Assembly: GCA_963668185.1 (NCBI GenBank)
Contig: OY764162.1
Location: 62,001-126,000 of the forward strand
Reading direction: 5' to 3'
Source: G963668185 sp963668185
Lineage (GTDB): Bacteria > Chloroflexota > Dehalococcoidia > Lucifugimonadales > G963668185
DNA length: 64,000 nt
The notes beneath the pieces are model-generated. The model did not search any database. It was not told the origin of the DNA and was given only the letters and a program-made list of their open reading frames with translations. Of this stretch, positions 34,797 to 42,558 are shown piece by piece (the stretch's first letter is position 1; every line of letters starts with the position of its first letter). The translations under genes and the position numbers were made by a program.

Positions 34797-35519
34797 CTGG
34801 CGCAACTGAGAGGCGAGGAGCGGGCGCGTTACGTTGCCCGGACGTTCGGGCGGATCGCGCGGCGGTACGACATGCTGAACACCGTGATGTCTGCCGGGCG
34901 GCATTACGCGTGGCGCAGGCTCGCCACCCGCATGGCGGCCGAGGGGCAGCGCGGCCCTGCGCTGGACGTTGCCACGGGCACGGCGGACTTCGCGGTCGAA
35001 CTGGGGCGGATGCCGGGCGTCACGGACGTGGTCGGCGTCGACTTCTCCCGCGCGATGATGCGTGTGGGCCGGGAGAAGGCGGACCGGCACGGGCTGTCGT
35101 CGCGCGTCACGTTCGTGTCCGGCGACGTGCATGAGCTGCCGTTCGCGGACGACGCATTCGCTTGCGCGACGGTGGGCTTCGGCGTGCGGAACTTCACCGA
35201 CGTGCCCAAGTCGCTGCGGGAGATGGCGCGCGTGCTGCGGCCCGGCGGACGCCTCTCGATCCTGGAGATCGTGCCGCTGGAGGGCAGGGGGCCGTTCGGG
35301 CGGCTGTTCCCGGTGTACTTCCGGTACGTGACGCCGCTCATCGGGACCCTGCTGGCCGGAGACCGCGAGGCGTACACCTACCTGCCCGAGTCCGTGCAAG
35401 CCTTCAGGACGGCGCGGGAGCTGGCAGACCTGATGCGGGACGCAGGCTTCCAAGACATCCAGCGCCACAGCCTCGCCCTCGGCACGGTAGCCGTACTGTG
35501 CGGGACCGTGACCGCCTAG
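34797..35519 (+). CDS. menG: Menaquinone/ubiquinone C-methyltransferase (UbiE/MenG), probable CTG start
   Basis: The methyltransferase makes demethylmenaquinone into menaquinone using SAM. The frame encodes GEERARYVARTFGRIARRYDMLN and then MSAGRHYAWRR, the start region of UbiE, upstream of the first in-frame ATG at 34872; that ATG would remove conserved N-terminal residues. Between the last in-frame stop (34755) and 34872 there is no ATG, GTG or TTG; CTG at 34797 has GGGA nine bases upstream and gives 240 residues. Motif I is ALDVATGTADFAVEL, and GVRNFTDVPKSLREMARVLRPGGR is the quinone-methylase signature. TAGTAT at 34755-34760 is a possible -10 box. Confidence 0.88.
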   Translation: MAQLRGEERARYVARTFGRIARRYDMLNTVMSAGRHYAWRRLATRMAAEGQRGPALDVATGTADFAVELGRMPGVTDVVGVDFSRAMMRVGREKADRHGLSSRVTFVSGDVHELPFADDAFACATVGFGVRNFTDVPKSLREMARVLRPGGRLSILEIVPLEGRGPFGRLFPVYFRYVTPLIGTLLAGDREAYTYLPESVQAFRTARELADLMRDAGFQDIQRHSLALGTVAVLCGTVTA

Positions 35520-35524
35520 CACGA

Positions 35525-35908
35525 CCTCGCAAGCAACGCATTCAGCCAGGACCGAACGTCGGTGGAGCGCGAGGCGTCTGAGATTCCTCTCTCCGCTCCG
35601 CTACGATCGGAATGACAGAAGGGGTGGGCGAAGCGAAGAATGACAGAGGGACTGGCGGCGCGTGTGTGTAGGGGCCGTTCGCGAACGGCCCTTGCCCCCA
35701 CCCAACCGTCATTCCCGCGCAGAGCCTGCCCTGAGCGCAGCCGAATGGGCGGGAATCCATCCGCCTGTCATGGCCGACACCGTCCACCTGTCATTCTGAG
35801 CGAAGCGAAGAATCTAAGACTTCTCGCCTGGCATCAACGCCCGTCCTCGCAAGCAACGCATTCAGCCAAGACCGAACGTCGGTGGAGCGCGGGGCGTCTG
35901 AGGTTCCT
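35525..35908. repeat. 64-bp direct repeat bracketing a cluster of palindromic elements
   Basis: The sequences 35525-35588 and 35845-35908 (both beginning CCTCGCAAGCAACGCATTC) are near identical, with a few mismatches. Between them lie an element at 35588-35620 (CCTCTCTCCGCTCCGC..GGAATGACAG), a GGGGCCGTTCGCGAACGGCCC palindrome at 35670-35690 in two halves, a split P1 element at 35707-35762 and CATTCTGAGCGAAGCGAAG at 35791. No gene is seen in 35520-35963. Confidence 0.75.
35707..35762. repeat. P1 palindrome split by another element
   Basis: The left arm CGTCATTCCCGCG (35707-35719) and right arm GCGGGAATCCATCC (35749-35762) are separated by 29 bases containing AGAGCCTGCCCTGAGCGCAG, a piece found inside other palindromes of the window. 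Confidence 0.65.
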
Positions 35909-35963
35909 CGAGGGACTCGGAACGACAGCCACCGCCACGCCCCTACGGTCGTCGTCAGTGCCG

Positions 35964-38207
35964 TTACGTGCGTCGGCCCCTCCTCCGCCGCCGCACCGCC
36001 GCCATCCCCACGCCCCCCGCCAGCAGCGCCGCGCCCGCTGACGCCAGCGCGAGCAGCAGCCCGCTTGACGGCGACGCGTCGCCCACGGTTATGGTGGAGA
36101 GGTCCAGCGGCGGCACTTCCGGCAGCTGCGGCTCCGGAGGCGGCGCGTCCGCCTCCTCGTCGATGATGGCCGGGAGCTTCAGCGTGACTTCCGCGCAGTT
36201 GGGCTCGGCGTCGCAGACGAGGATGATGACCGTGGTGCTCCGACCGATCGCCCTCGTAGGCCGGCCCGTGATCCTGCCGGTGTCCGGGTCCAGGCGCAGG
36301 GTGCGCGGCAGGATGGAGCCTTCCTTCAGTGCGTACGACTCAATGTCCGCGTCGCTGGTTATCGGGACTATGGTGCGGATGCGCTGGCCCACCGTGAGCG
36401 ACGCCGGCGGCTTGTACCGCACCGACGGCGCCGTCGTGTCGGGCGGCACGGTCATCGCGCTGAGGCCCGCGAGAACCGACGCGCCCTCAAACGCCAGGCT
36501 CGCGGGCGCATTGACGCCGGACAGGTCGGTTATCGAGCCGTTTTCTCCGAGAGCGATCGAGCCGTCAGGCACGGTCACCGCGCCGTTGTCGCCACGGACG
36601 ACGGTGTAGCGGAACGTGAGCGTCGATGAGGCCGTGCCCGCGTACGCCGCCGTGCGCGCCTCGCCTCCGATGGCGATGGCCAACGACGGCGAGCCGTTCA
36701 CCTTCACGCGCTTGTCGAAGTTCACGGTCACCGTTACCTTGTCGCCGGCGCCGAGCGTCCCGGAACCGGCGACGCCCACGCTCACGAGCATGGGCGCCAA
36801 CTCCCTGAGGCGCGGGTAATCGCTCGCTGTGCCGAAGAGCCACGGGTTGTCCAGCCCGGTGGAGTCTCCGGTGGCAGCGTTGTTGTCGTAGTTCACGTTC
36901 CAGGCGGCGTAGATGTCCGGGGCCGTGCCGTAGCCCGTGGGCGCCTTCAACTCAGCAGTCGTCTTGCCCTCCGGCGCGTCGTCGTCGTTATCGTCGGGGA
37001 TGTTCGAGGCGTCGGGATCCGTGTCCCAGTAGCTGGCGGTCACCGTACCGTTCCCGCCCCCGATGAAGCCGCCCACGCCGCTACCGGCGTTTTCGCCTCC
37101 GCCCGAGATGGTGGCGGCTCCCCGCGAGTAGCTGGCCTCGATGGTTCCGTCGTGTGAGCCTACAAGCCCGCCGGCCCTCTCGACGGTGTCGCCGGCGTGG
37201 CTCCTGGCCTCGGCGCTGCCGGTGGCGTAGCTTACCGACACCGTGCCGAAGAAATTGTACCCCACCAGCCCGCCGGCATAGGCGTTCCGACCCTGGCCGT
37301 TCCCAGTGCCGGAGTTGGAGTCTGCCAGGACGTCGCCGGTGGCGAAGGACGCTCCGATGCGCCCCGCATTGAAGCCCACCAGCCCGCCGGCGATAGAGTT
37401 GTCGTCGCTCCCGGCGTCGGCTTCCACGTTGCCCATGGCATAGCTGCGCAGGATGACGCTGCTGTTGTGGGCAAAGCCCACCAGCCCGCCTGCGGCGGCT
37501 TCATAATCGATTTGGTTCTCCGGGCCAACGGCCTCCGCGGACACAGTGACGTCGGACCAACTGTCGGTTATCGTGCCGGAACTGTATCCAGCCAGCCCTC
37601 CCGCCCAGGCATCGACGTTGGCACTGCCGGTCGCGGTCACGATGACCTTGACTTCGCCGCTTGCCACGCCCACGTTCCTCACCGTACCGCCGCCGATGTT
37701 GCCGAACAGCCCAGCGTGCGTCGTCTCCGTTGCGGTCACGTTGTTGATGTACAGGTTGGATATCGTGTGGCCGTTGCCATCGAAGATGGCCGTGAACGCC
37801 GCTCCGTCCTCGCCGATGGGCGTCCAGCCGTCGCCGGTGGTCCAGCCGGTCTTGTTAGTATTCGCGTCGACATAGCTGGAGTCCGCGTTGAAGTCGAGGC
37901 TCCGGGCCAGTTCGTAGCCCCTGCAGGTTGGAGTGCCGTCAATGGGGGCGCAGCCCATGCCGGTGACCGCGTTGGGGAAGGCGGCGGCGTAGGCATTTAC
38001 ATCGCTCGGATCCGCGCCGTTGCCGTCCAGGTCCCAGCGGACCGCGTTCAACTGCTCCAGCGTGAATATCTCGATGAGGTTGTCGTTGTCCAAGTCGTAG
38101 TCCACGGGATCCGACTGGGCCGACGCCGCGCCCCCGAGCAGCGCTGTCAGCCCCGCCGCCAGCGCGATCGCGAGCGTGATGAGCAGCGGGCGTATGGATG
38201 GGTTCAT
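35964..38207 (-). CDS. Surface protein with GLUG repeats and Ig-like/cadherin-like domain
   Basis: The 747-residue exported protein starts with a signal peptide (about 1-30, ending GGAASAQ). A DLDNDNLIEI region and repeated GLUG-type units follow (GGLVGYNFFGTVSVSYATGSA, in pieces, about residues 150-400), then a region of bacterial surface beta-sandwiches (about 470-570, SASSTLTFRYTVVRGDNGAVTVPDG) and a putative-Ig/CADG domain (LPRTLRLDPDTGRITGRPT). A C-terminal membrane helix and RRRRRGRR tail would anchor it. Similar proteins are adhesin-like. The ATG has GAGGGG nine bases upstream. Directly before it lies a run of 15 identical bases that could vary expression. Confidence 0.8.
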   Translation of the reverse strand: MNPSIRPLLITLAIALAAGLTALLGGAASAQSDPVDYDLDNDNLIEIFTLEQLNAVRWDLDGNGADPSDVNAYAAAFPNAVTGMGCAPIDGTPTCRGYELARSLDFNADSSYVDANTNKTGWTTGDGWTPIGEDGAAFTAIFDGNGHTISNLYINNVTATETTHAGLFGNIGGGTVRNVGVASGEVKVIVTATGSANVDAWAGGLAGYSSGTITDSWSDVTVSAEAVGPENQIDYEAAAGGLVGFAHNSSVILRSYAMGNVEADAGSDDNSIAGGLVGFNAGRIGASFATGDVLADSNSGTGNGQGRNAYAGGLVGYNFFGTVSVSYATGSAEARSHAGDTVERAGGLVGSHDGTIEASYSRGAATISGGGENAGSGVGGFIGGGNGTVTASYWDTDPDASNIPDDNDDDAPEGKTTAELKAPTGYGTAPDIYAAWNVNYDNNAATGDSTGLDNPWLFGTASDYPRLRELAPMLVSVGVAGSGTLGAGDKVTVTVNFDKRVKVNGSPSLAIAIGGEARTAAYAGTASSTLTFRYTVVRGDNGAVTVPDGSIALGENGSITDLSGVNAPASLAFEGASVLAGLSAMTVPPDTTAPSVRYKPPASLTVGQRIRTIVPITSDADIESYALKEGSILPRTLRLDPDTGRITGRPTRAIGRSTTVIILVCDAEPNCAEVTLKLPAIIDEEADAPPPEPQLPEVPPLDLSTITVGDASPSSGLLLALASAGAALLAGGVGMAAVRRRRRGRRT

Positions 38208-38225
38208 TGTAGTGACCCCTCGCGC

Positions 38226-38245
38226 GGGGGGGGGGGGGGGTTATA
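38226..38245 (-). promoter_or_regulatory. Homopolymer (15 C on the coding strand) behind a TATAAC box
   Basis: On the + strand bases 38226-38240 are all G. Reading leftward, TATAAC (38245-38240) is followed by the C run, then the ribosome binding site and ATG at 38207. The tract would fall near the transcription start. Long homopolymers here are a common form of phase variation, but they are also error-prone in assemblies. Confidence 0.5.
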
Positions 38246-38410
38246 CATTCGATATGGTCCTCTCGTGGGCAATGGAAGCGCGCGCGCAGCGTACCATGAC
38301 GACCGCGCACGACGCTGCGTTACGATGGTATCGCATTGTGCCATTATCCGGCAGGGTCTGGAAGGGGGTTTGGGACGTGGTTCGACGGGGCTCACCGCGA
38401 ACGGGGGGCA

Positions 38411-38493
38411 AGGGCCGTTCGCGAACGGCCCCTACGCGGGAATGACGGCGCGAGGGGGGCGGCCCTTCCACGGGGCTCAGGGCGAACGGGGGG
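38411..38493. repeat. Palindromic element cluster
   Basis: AGGGCCGTTCGCGAACGGCC plus CCTAC (38411-38435) runs into GCGGGAATGACGG (38436-38448, half of a P1 element) and, from about 38464, CCCTTCCACGGGGCTCAGGG followed by CGAACGG, a P3-type element. No gene is seen in 38246-38530. Confidence 0.65.
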
Positions 38494-38530
38494 CGGATCG
38501 AGGCGTCAGTTACGCCTATGAGCTTGCTCG

Positions 38531-38890
38531 TTACAGGCGGAGGCTCGGAGCGGGAATCAGTCTGTGGTTGGACGTGTCCGCGATCAGTCCGAGCGCCTGT
38601 AACGACGTAGCGCCCAGGAGACACTCAGACGCATCCACGCCGAACACCACCGGACTGAACGCCTCCTTGCCTTCCGCTCTCAGCAGCGCATCGCCAACCG
38701 GCAGCCTCGCTTTGCTTCCGTTCGCGAACGTGAACACTTCCTCGCGCGTGGGTCTTATGCCCAGCGAGACTCGCAGAACGGCGTCGGGCAACATCGTGTA
38801 CGTGGCTCCGGTATCCACTTCCGCCAATACGGTGCGCTCCTCGCCGCCGTTGCCGTCGCTGATCGCCACACTTTGCTTGAACGTCCCCAT
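38531..38890 (-). CDS. Retropepsin-like aspartic protease domain protein
   Basis: The 119-residue protein is a single-domain, retroviral-type (clan AA) aspartic protease candidate. The active-site motif is AEVDTGATYTMLPDAVL, with the DTGA triad, and the second half carries VFGVDASECLLGATSLQALGL, like the hydrophobic-hydrophobic-Gly ending ('LLG') of the fold. It probably works as a dimer, because only one DTG is present. The ATG at 38890 has GGGGGTT five bases upstream and an extended -10 box at 38916-38924. A second protein of this kind is at 52995-53366. The target is unknown. Confidence 0.7.
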   Translation of the reverse strand: MGTFKQSVAISDGNGGEERTVLAEVDTGATYTMLPDAVLRVSLGIRPTREEVFTFANGSKARLPVGDALLRAEGKEAFSPVVFGVDASECLLGATSLQALGLIADTSNHRLIPAPSLRL

Positions 38891-38915
38891 GACAACCCCC
38901 GTTTCTGAGAACTCA

Positions 38916-38924
38916 AGAATACCA
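38916..38924 (-). promoter_or_regulatory. Extended -10 box of the retropepsin-like gene
   Basis: Reading leftward, TGG-TATTCT lies about 25 bases before the ATG at 38890. Confidence 0.4.
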
Positions 38925-38991
38925 CACGCCGTCATAGGCGGGCCGCAGAGGGCGTTGCTGCTATCGCCCCCTGCCCTTCCGAGAACTAGTG

Positions 38992-39000
38992 TGCTAAGAT
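38992..39000 (+). promoter_or_regulatory. Extended -10 box in front of a small open frame
   Basis: TGC-TAAGAT ends six bases before an ATG at 39007, again the spacing expected for a leaderless message. Confidence 0.4.
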
Positions 39001-39006
39001 GCCCGC

Positions 39007-39186
39007 ATGAACATTAACAACGCAGACCACGCGCCGACGCGTGCCGGACATCCCATCGTCGCGCGCCCCAGGCCACTGTCTCATAATCGTCTCAAAGTGC
39101 CTCAGAACTGCTTCAAATCCGTCTCATCAGCGTCTCAAAACCGTCTCATGCCGGCAGCGTCCCAGCTACGAAAAGAGACAGAATGA
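39007..39186 (+). CDS. Possible 59-residue basic peptide
   Basis: An ATG frame (MNINNADHAPTRAGHPIVARP ... ) of 59 codons begins six bases after an extended -10 box. Its second half overlaps the 11-bp repeat array, so similar fragments (SHNRLK, SQNRLM) recur. No ribosome binding site, homology or membrane segment can be seen. It may be an accidental frame in a regulatory region. Confidence 0.25.
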   Translation: MNINNADHAPTRAGHPIVARPRPLSHNRLKVPQNCFKSVSSASQNRLMPAASQLRKETE

Positions 39187-39199
39187 GACAAAATGAGAC
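39078..39199. repeat. Helically phased array of 11-bp repeats (GTCTCA) with inverted copies
   Basis: Seven units with core GTCTCA start at 39078, 39089, 39099, 39110, 39121, 39132 and 39143 (five exact, GCCTCA and GCTTCA at the third and fourth). They are followed by three inverted cores AGAGAC/TGAGAC at 39174, 39184 and 39194. Spacing of 10-11 bases places all sites on one face of the helix. The array lies 30-150 bases upstream of the korAB promoter, as an operator cluster would. Confidence 0.75.
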
Positions 39200-39231
39200 A
39201 GCTCCCCGGGTTTCGGAACGAGTACAGTTCG

Positions 39232-39260
39232 TTGACACCGCAGCCGGGCGGACGTATCAT
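39232..39260 (+). promoter_or_regulatory. Consensus sigma70 promoter of korAB
   Basis: TTGACA (39232-39237), a 17-base spacer and TATCAT (39255-39260). The predicted start near 39267 gives a leader of about 110 bases before the korA TTG. It is the best promoter in the window. Confidence 0.75.
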
Positions 39261-39291
39261 TTGACGTGCGAGAGATACTGAGATGGACGCT

Positions 39292-39333
39292 AAAACGCCG
39301 ACATGGGCTCCTGTGGAGACCTGTCGGCGTTTT
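39292..39333 (+). terminator. Hairpin with T-rich tail in the korAB leader (attenuator-like)
   Basis: AAAACGCCGACA (39292-39303) pairs perfectly over 12 bases with TGTCGGCGTTTT (39322-39333) around an 18-base loop, followed by GTTGTTTGTTG. It lies between the promoter and korA, so if it stops transcription it would need to be relieved for korAB expression. It could instead terminate a transcript of the small frame upstream. Confidence 0.6.
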
Positions 39334-39375
39334 GTTGTTTGTTGACGTTTCGAGTGCCCGAAGGGAGGCGCTCAA

Positions 39376-41091
39376 TTGAAGAGGGATGACTTCGTAGTTC
39401 GATTCGCCGGCGAGGGCGGCCAGGGCCTGCTCACGTCTGCCGACGCCCTGATACAGGCGGCCACCGAGGTCGGGTATCACATCCAGACGTTCGCCACCTT
39501 TCCTTCCCAGATCATCGGCGGGCCCACGTTCGCCCAGGCGCGCATCTCCACCTCGCGGGTCCTCAGTTCCGGCGACGAGGTTGACGTTCTGGTGGCGTTC
39601 AACCGGGAGGCCTACGACAACCACAAGAATGAGGTCCGGGAGGGTGGAGTAATCATCTACGACACCAAGGAGTTCGATCTCCAGGGAGACTCGAACAGCT
39701 TCGGCATGCCGTTCGACGACCTCGCGCGGTCAACGGGCAACGCGAGGGCGGCGAACATGGTCGTCGTTGGCGCGATCGGCTACCTGGTCAGCTTCTCCCA
39801 CGAGGCCCTGGAGGCCTTCAACGTCAAGAAGTTCACCCGCGGCCGCCCCGGTGACGAAAAGATCATCGAGGCGAACAACAAGGCGTTGGCGCTCGGCAGG
39901 GACGAGGCGGAGTCCAGCGGATTCAGCCTTGGCGAACTCGCCCCGCCCGACAAACCGGCGTGGGACCAGATTCTCGTAAGCGGCAACCAGGCCCTGGCGC
40001 TTGGCGCGTGCGCGGCCGGCCTCGATTTCTTCGTAGGCTATCCCATCTCGCCCGCCACTTCGCTGCTTATCTGGATGGAACAGAACATGCCCCGGCTCGG
40101 TCGCTTCGCGTACCAGGCCAGTTCCGAGATCGAGTCCATCGTCTCAATCGTCGGGGCAGGGTACGCGGGCAAGAAGGCGATGACCAGCACTGCGGGCCCG
40201 GGCTTCTCGCTGATGTCCGAAGGGCTGGGCCTCGCGTGGATGGCCGAGATTCCCATCGTCGTGGTCAACGTTCAGAGGGGCGGCCCTTCGACAGGATTGC
40301 CCACGAAGACGGAGCAGTCCGATCTCTTCACAGCTCTTACTCCGTCGCACGGGGACATTCGACTGCCCGTCATTGCTCCCGGCACGGTGGAGGAGTGCTT
40401 CTACGCCGGAGCGGCGGCGCTGAACTGGGCCGAACGGTATCAGGGCCCCGTGGTGATACTCAGCGAGCACATGCTGTCGGAGCGGCAGGCGAACCTGCCC
40501 AAGCCCGCCCTCGCGGCCCTCGACGTGGAGAGCAGGGCCGTGTACGCCGGCGAGAACGGCTACCAGCGCTACGAGAGCGTCGAACTTTCTCCGATGCCCA
40601 TCCCAGGAGGGCCGGGCAGCTACGTAGCCAACGGGTCTGAGCACGACACGATCGGCGACACGACGCACCTGCCGCACCACCACGTCCACATGACTGAGCG
40701 GCGTTTCGGCAAGCTCGCGTTGCTCCACGAGAGCGAGTTCGAAAGCGAAAACCCCGATGCTCCGGTTGCCGTAGTTCCATGGGGAGGCTCGAAGGGGCCG
40801 GCCCTGGAGGCGTACAGGCGCCTGACAGGGGAAGGGCTGAACGTCGGCTGGTTGTACACGATGTACCTCAATCCGCTGCCGCCGGCGATGCTGGAGCAGT
40901 TGCGCTCGAAAGAACTGGTGCTGGTTCCCGAGTTGAACTACCAGGGCCAGCTCTCAACGATCCTGCGGTCGTACGGCGTGAACGCCCAATCGATTACGCA
41001 TTACACGGGACTGCCGTTCAAAGTTGGCGATTTGATGCGGGAGATTCGCAATAGGACGACGGCGGTAACGCGCGAGGAGGTCATGGCATGA
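39376..41091 (+). CDS. korA: 2-oxoacid:ferredoxin oxidoreductase, fused gamma-alpha subunit
   Basis: The 571-residue subunit has an N-terminal gamma domain (about 1-190, RFAGEGGQGLLTSADALIQAA) followed by the alpha/pyrimidine domain (ISGNQALALGACAAGLDFFVGYPISPATSLL in the form VSGNQ..., about 200-230; TSTAGPGFSLMSEGLGLAWMAEIPIVVVNVQRGGPSTGLPT). This is the layout of KorA-type 2-oxoglutarate (or broad 2-oxoacid) ferredoxin oxidoreductases. TTG 39376 has GGGAGG seven bases upstream. The stop overlaps the korB ATG by four bases. Together they convert a 2-oxoacid and CoA to acyl-CoA, CO2 and reduced ferredoxin. Which 2-oxoacid is used cannot be told. Confidence 0.93.
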   Translation: MKRDDFVVRFAGEGGQGLLTSADALIQAATEVGYHIQTFATFPSQIIGGPTFAQARISTSRVLSSGDEVDVLVAFNREAYDNHKNEVREGGVIIYDTKEFDLQGDSNSFGMPFDDLARSTGNARAANMVVVGAIGYLVSFSHEALEAFNVKKFTRGRPGDEKIIEANNKALALGRDEAESSGFSLGELAPPDKPAWDQILVSGNQALALGACAAGLDFFVGYPISPATSLLIWMEQNMPRLGRFAYQASSEIESIVSIVGAGYAGKKAMTSTAGPGFSLMSEGLGLAWMAEIPIVVVNVQRGGPSTGLPTKTEQSDLFTALTPSHGDIRLPVIAPGTVEECFYAGAAALNWAERYQGPVVILSEHMLSERQANLPKPALAALDVESRAVYAGENGYQRYESVELSPMPIPGGPGSYVANGSEHDTIGDTTHLPHHHVHMTERRFGKLALLHESEFESENPDAPVAVVPWGGSKGPALEAYRRLTGEGLNVGWLYTMYLNPLPPAMLEQLRSKELVLVPELNYQGQLSTILRSYGVNAQSITHYTGLPFKVGDLMREIRNRTTAVTREEVMA

Positions 41092-41957
41092 GCGCCAATA
41101 ACCCCGAGTACGACTTCAAATGGTGCCCCGGCTGCGGAGACTTCGGAGTGCGCAGAGCCCTGGAGGCCGCTGTCGATAAGCGCGTGATCGAGCGCGAGAA
41201 GCCCATCGAGCAGACCGTGGTCGTCGCCGGAATCGGCTGCTCAGGCAACATGGTCCACCTGCTAGAGGAAGACCGCCAGCCGTTCGGCTTCCACGGGATT
41301 CACGGCAGGACCCTGCCGGCGGCGTTCGGCATCAAGACGGCTCGTCCGGAGTTGGACGTGATCGTCGTCGCGGGTGACGGCGACTTCCTGTCCATCGGGA
41401 TGGAGCACATCGGCCCGCAGGCGGCCCGCAACCTCAACATCGCGGTCGTGATCATGGACAACGCGGTGTACGGGCTAACCAAGGGCCAGAGCTCTCCCAC
41501 CACCGGTTTCGGAGACATCACCAGTTCCACCCCGTACGGCAAACCTGAGGATGCGATCAACCCGTTGAACCTGTACCTGACGCTTGGCGTGTCGTTCGTA
41601 GCCTCAGGTCTGTCCAGCAAGGTGAAGGACCTGTCCGCAACGATTGGCGACGCGATGGACCATCCCGGGTTCGCCGTGGTTCACGTGCAGTCGCCCTGCA
41701 CGACCTACAACAACAACTACGAGGCGCTGAAGGGCAATCCTCGCAAGGGCATACCGGGCCTCGCCTGGGATATTCCCGACGACCATGATCCGACGGACCT
41801 GGGCCAAGCATACAAGGTGGCGAACTCCGGCGGCGTGCCGCTCGGCCTCCTGTACGTCGACGAGGACCGCACTCCGTTCGAACAGCGTGCAGAGGAAGTG
41901 TCGGCAAAGGCCAAGCCCGCGACGGTGCAGGGCCTCCTGGACGCCGTCACCATCTAG
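41088..41957 (+). CDS. korB: 2-oxoacid:ferredoxin oxidoreductase beta subunit
   Basis: The 289-residue thiamine diphosphate-binding subunit starts in the overlap ATGA. It has WCPGCGDFGVRRALEAAV (about 12-29), VAGIGCSGNM, the ThDP/Mg motif VAGDGDFLSIGMEHIGPQAARNLNIAVVIMDNAVYGLTKGQ (GDG ... N) and SPCTTYNNNYEALKGNPRKGIP, which is the KorB-type C-terminal part. Only the cysteines of this motif set are visible; no separate ferredoxin domain is present, so cluster content should be as in other two-subunit KorAB enzymes. Its partner is korA directly upstream. Confidence 0.94.
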   Translation: MSANNPEYDFKWCPGCGDFGVRRALEAAVDKRVIEREKPIEQTVVVAGIGCSGNMVHLLEEDRQPFGFHGIHGRTLPAAFGIKTARPELDVIVVAGDGDFLSIGMEHIGPQAARNLNIAVVIMDNAVYGLTKGQSSPTTGFGDITSSTPYGKPEDAINPLNLYLTLGVSFVASGLSSKVKDLSATIGDAMDHPGFAVVHVQSPCTTYNNNYEALKGNPRKGIPGLAWDIPDDHDPTDLGQAYKVANSGGVPLGLLYVDEDRTPFEQRAEEVSAKAKPATVQGLLDAVTI

Positions 41958-41992
41958 CCGCCGCCCAGACCGCGCCTCATGGGAGTTTGCAG

Positions 41993-42238
41993 ATGATAGC
42001 TAAGATTCCTCTCGTTCTGGACCCTCAACCCGAAGGCGGGTACACCGTGACTTCGCCGTTGCTGCCGGAACTGGTAACCGAGGGTGACACCGTAGCCGAG
42101 GCGCTGGCAAATGCCGAAGATGCCTTTGCGGTGGTCGTGGAAATCTACGAGGATCGAGGCCGGACGCTGCCGTCAGGTATATTCATGGATGATGCAAACG
42201 GCCCGGTATCAGTTGAGGCTATTGTCTCCGTCGCGTGA
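41993..42238 (+). CDS. hicB: HicB-type antitoxin
   Basis: The 81-residue protein has the HicB partial RNase H-like fold (KIPLVLDPQPEGGYTVTSPLLPELVTEGDTVAEALANAEDAF). It lacks an obvious DNA-binding C-terminal domain. The ATG at 41993 has GGGAG seven bases upstream; a TTG two codons earlier is less likely. It overlaps the following hicA start (GTGA). HicB binds and blocks the HicA mRNA interferase. Antitoxin-first order is the reverse of the classical hicAB arrangement but is known. The pair sits 35 bases after korB. Confidence 0.85.
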   Translation: MIAKIPLVLDPQPEGGYTVTSPLLPELVTEGDTVAEALANAEDAFAVVVEIYEDRGRTLPSGIFMDDANGPVSVEAIVSVA

Positions 42239-42447
42239 GATACAGGGAAGCGGCAGCCAAGTTGACTAGTCTCGGATGCTATGAGTTTACGAAACGAAGA
42301 GGCGGCTCTCACAGAAGATGGATCAATCCCCGAACGCACAGAGACGCCACACTTCCGGACTGGGGTAGCCGAGACTTGAAAATTGGAACGCTGCGCTCGG
42401 CGATCAGACGGTTAGGTATTGACTGGAAAGAGTTTCAGTCCGCTTAG
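42235..42447 (+). CDS. hicA: HicA-type mRNA interferase toxin
   Basis: The 70-residue double-stranded RNA-binding-like toxin cleaves mRNA. Key features are the catalytic histidine in RRGGSHRRW (about residues 21-29) and the C-terminal LPDWGSRDLKIGTLRSAIRRLGI, the usual HicA ending. The GTG start at 42235 overlaps the hicB stop by four bases, so synthesis is coupled. Length is typical. An intact frame suggests a functional toxin. Confidence 0.88.
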   Translation: MRYREAAAKLTSLGCYEFTKRRGGSHRRWINPRTHRDATLPDWGSRDLKIGTLRSAIRRLGIDWKEFQSA

Positions 42448-42558
42448 CATCCGGTACCGGTTTGGGATCTCTGCTCAGGCTGCGCCTTTGACGTTTAGCC
42501 GCTATTCACGCAAGACTGCCATGACTACTGCCCCTTCAACGCCATAGGACCGCCTGCG

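Noticed and set aside
39267..39300. CTGAGAT in the korAB leader as a thiamine pyrophosphate riboswitch
   Set aside because: KorAB uses the cofactor, so it was tempting, but the other conserved THI-box parts (ACCCTT-type and GAACCTGA segments) are absent.
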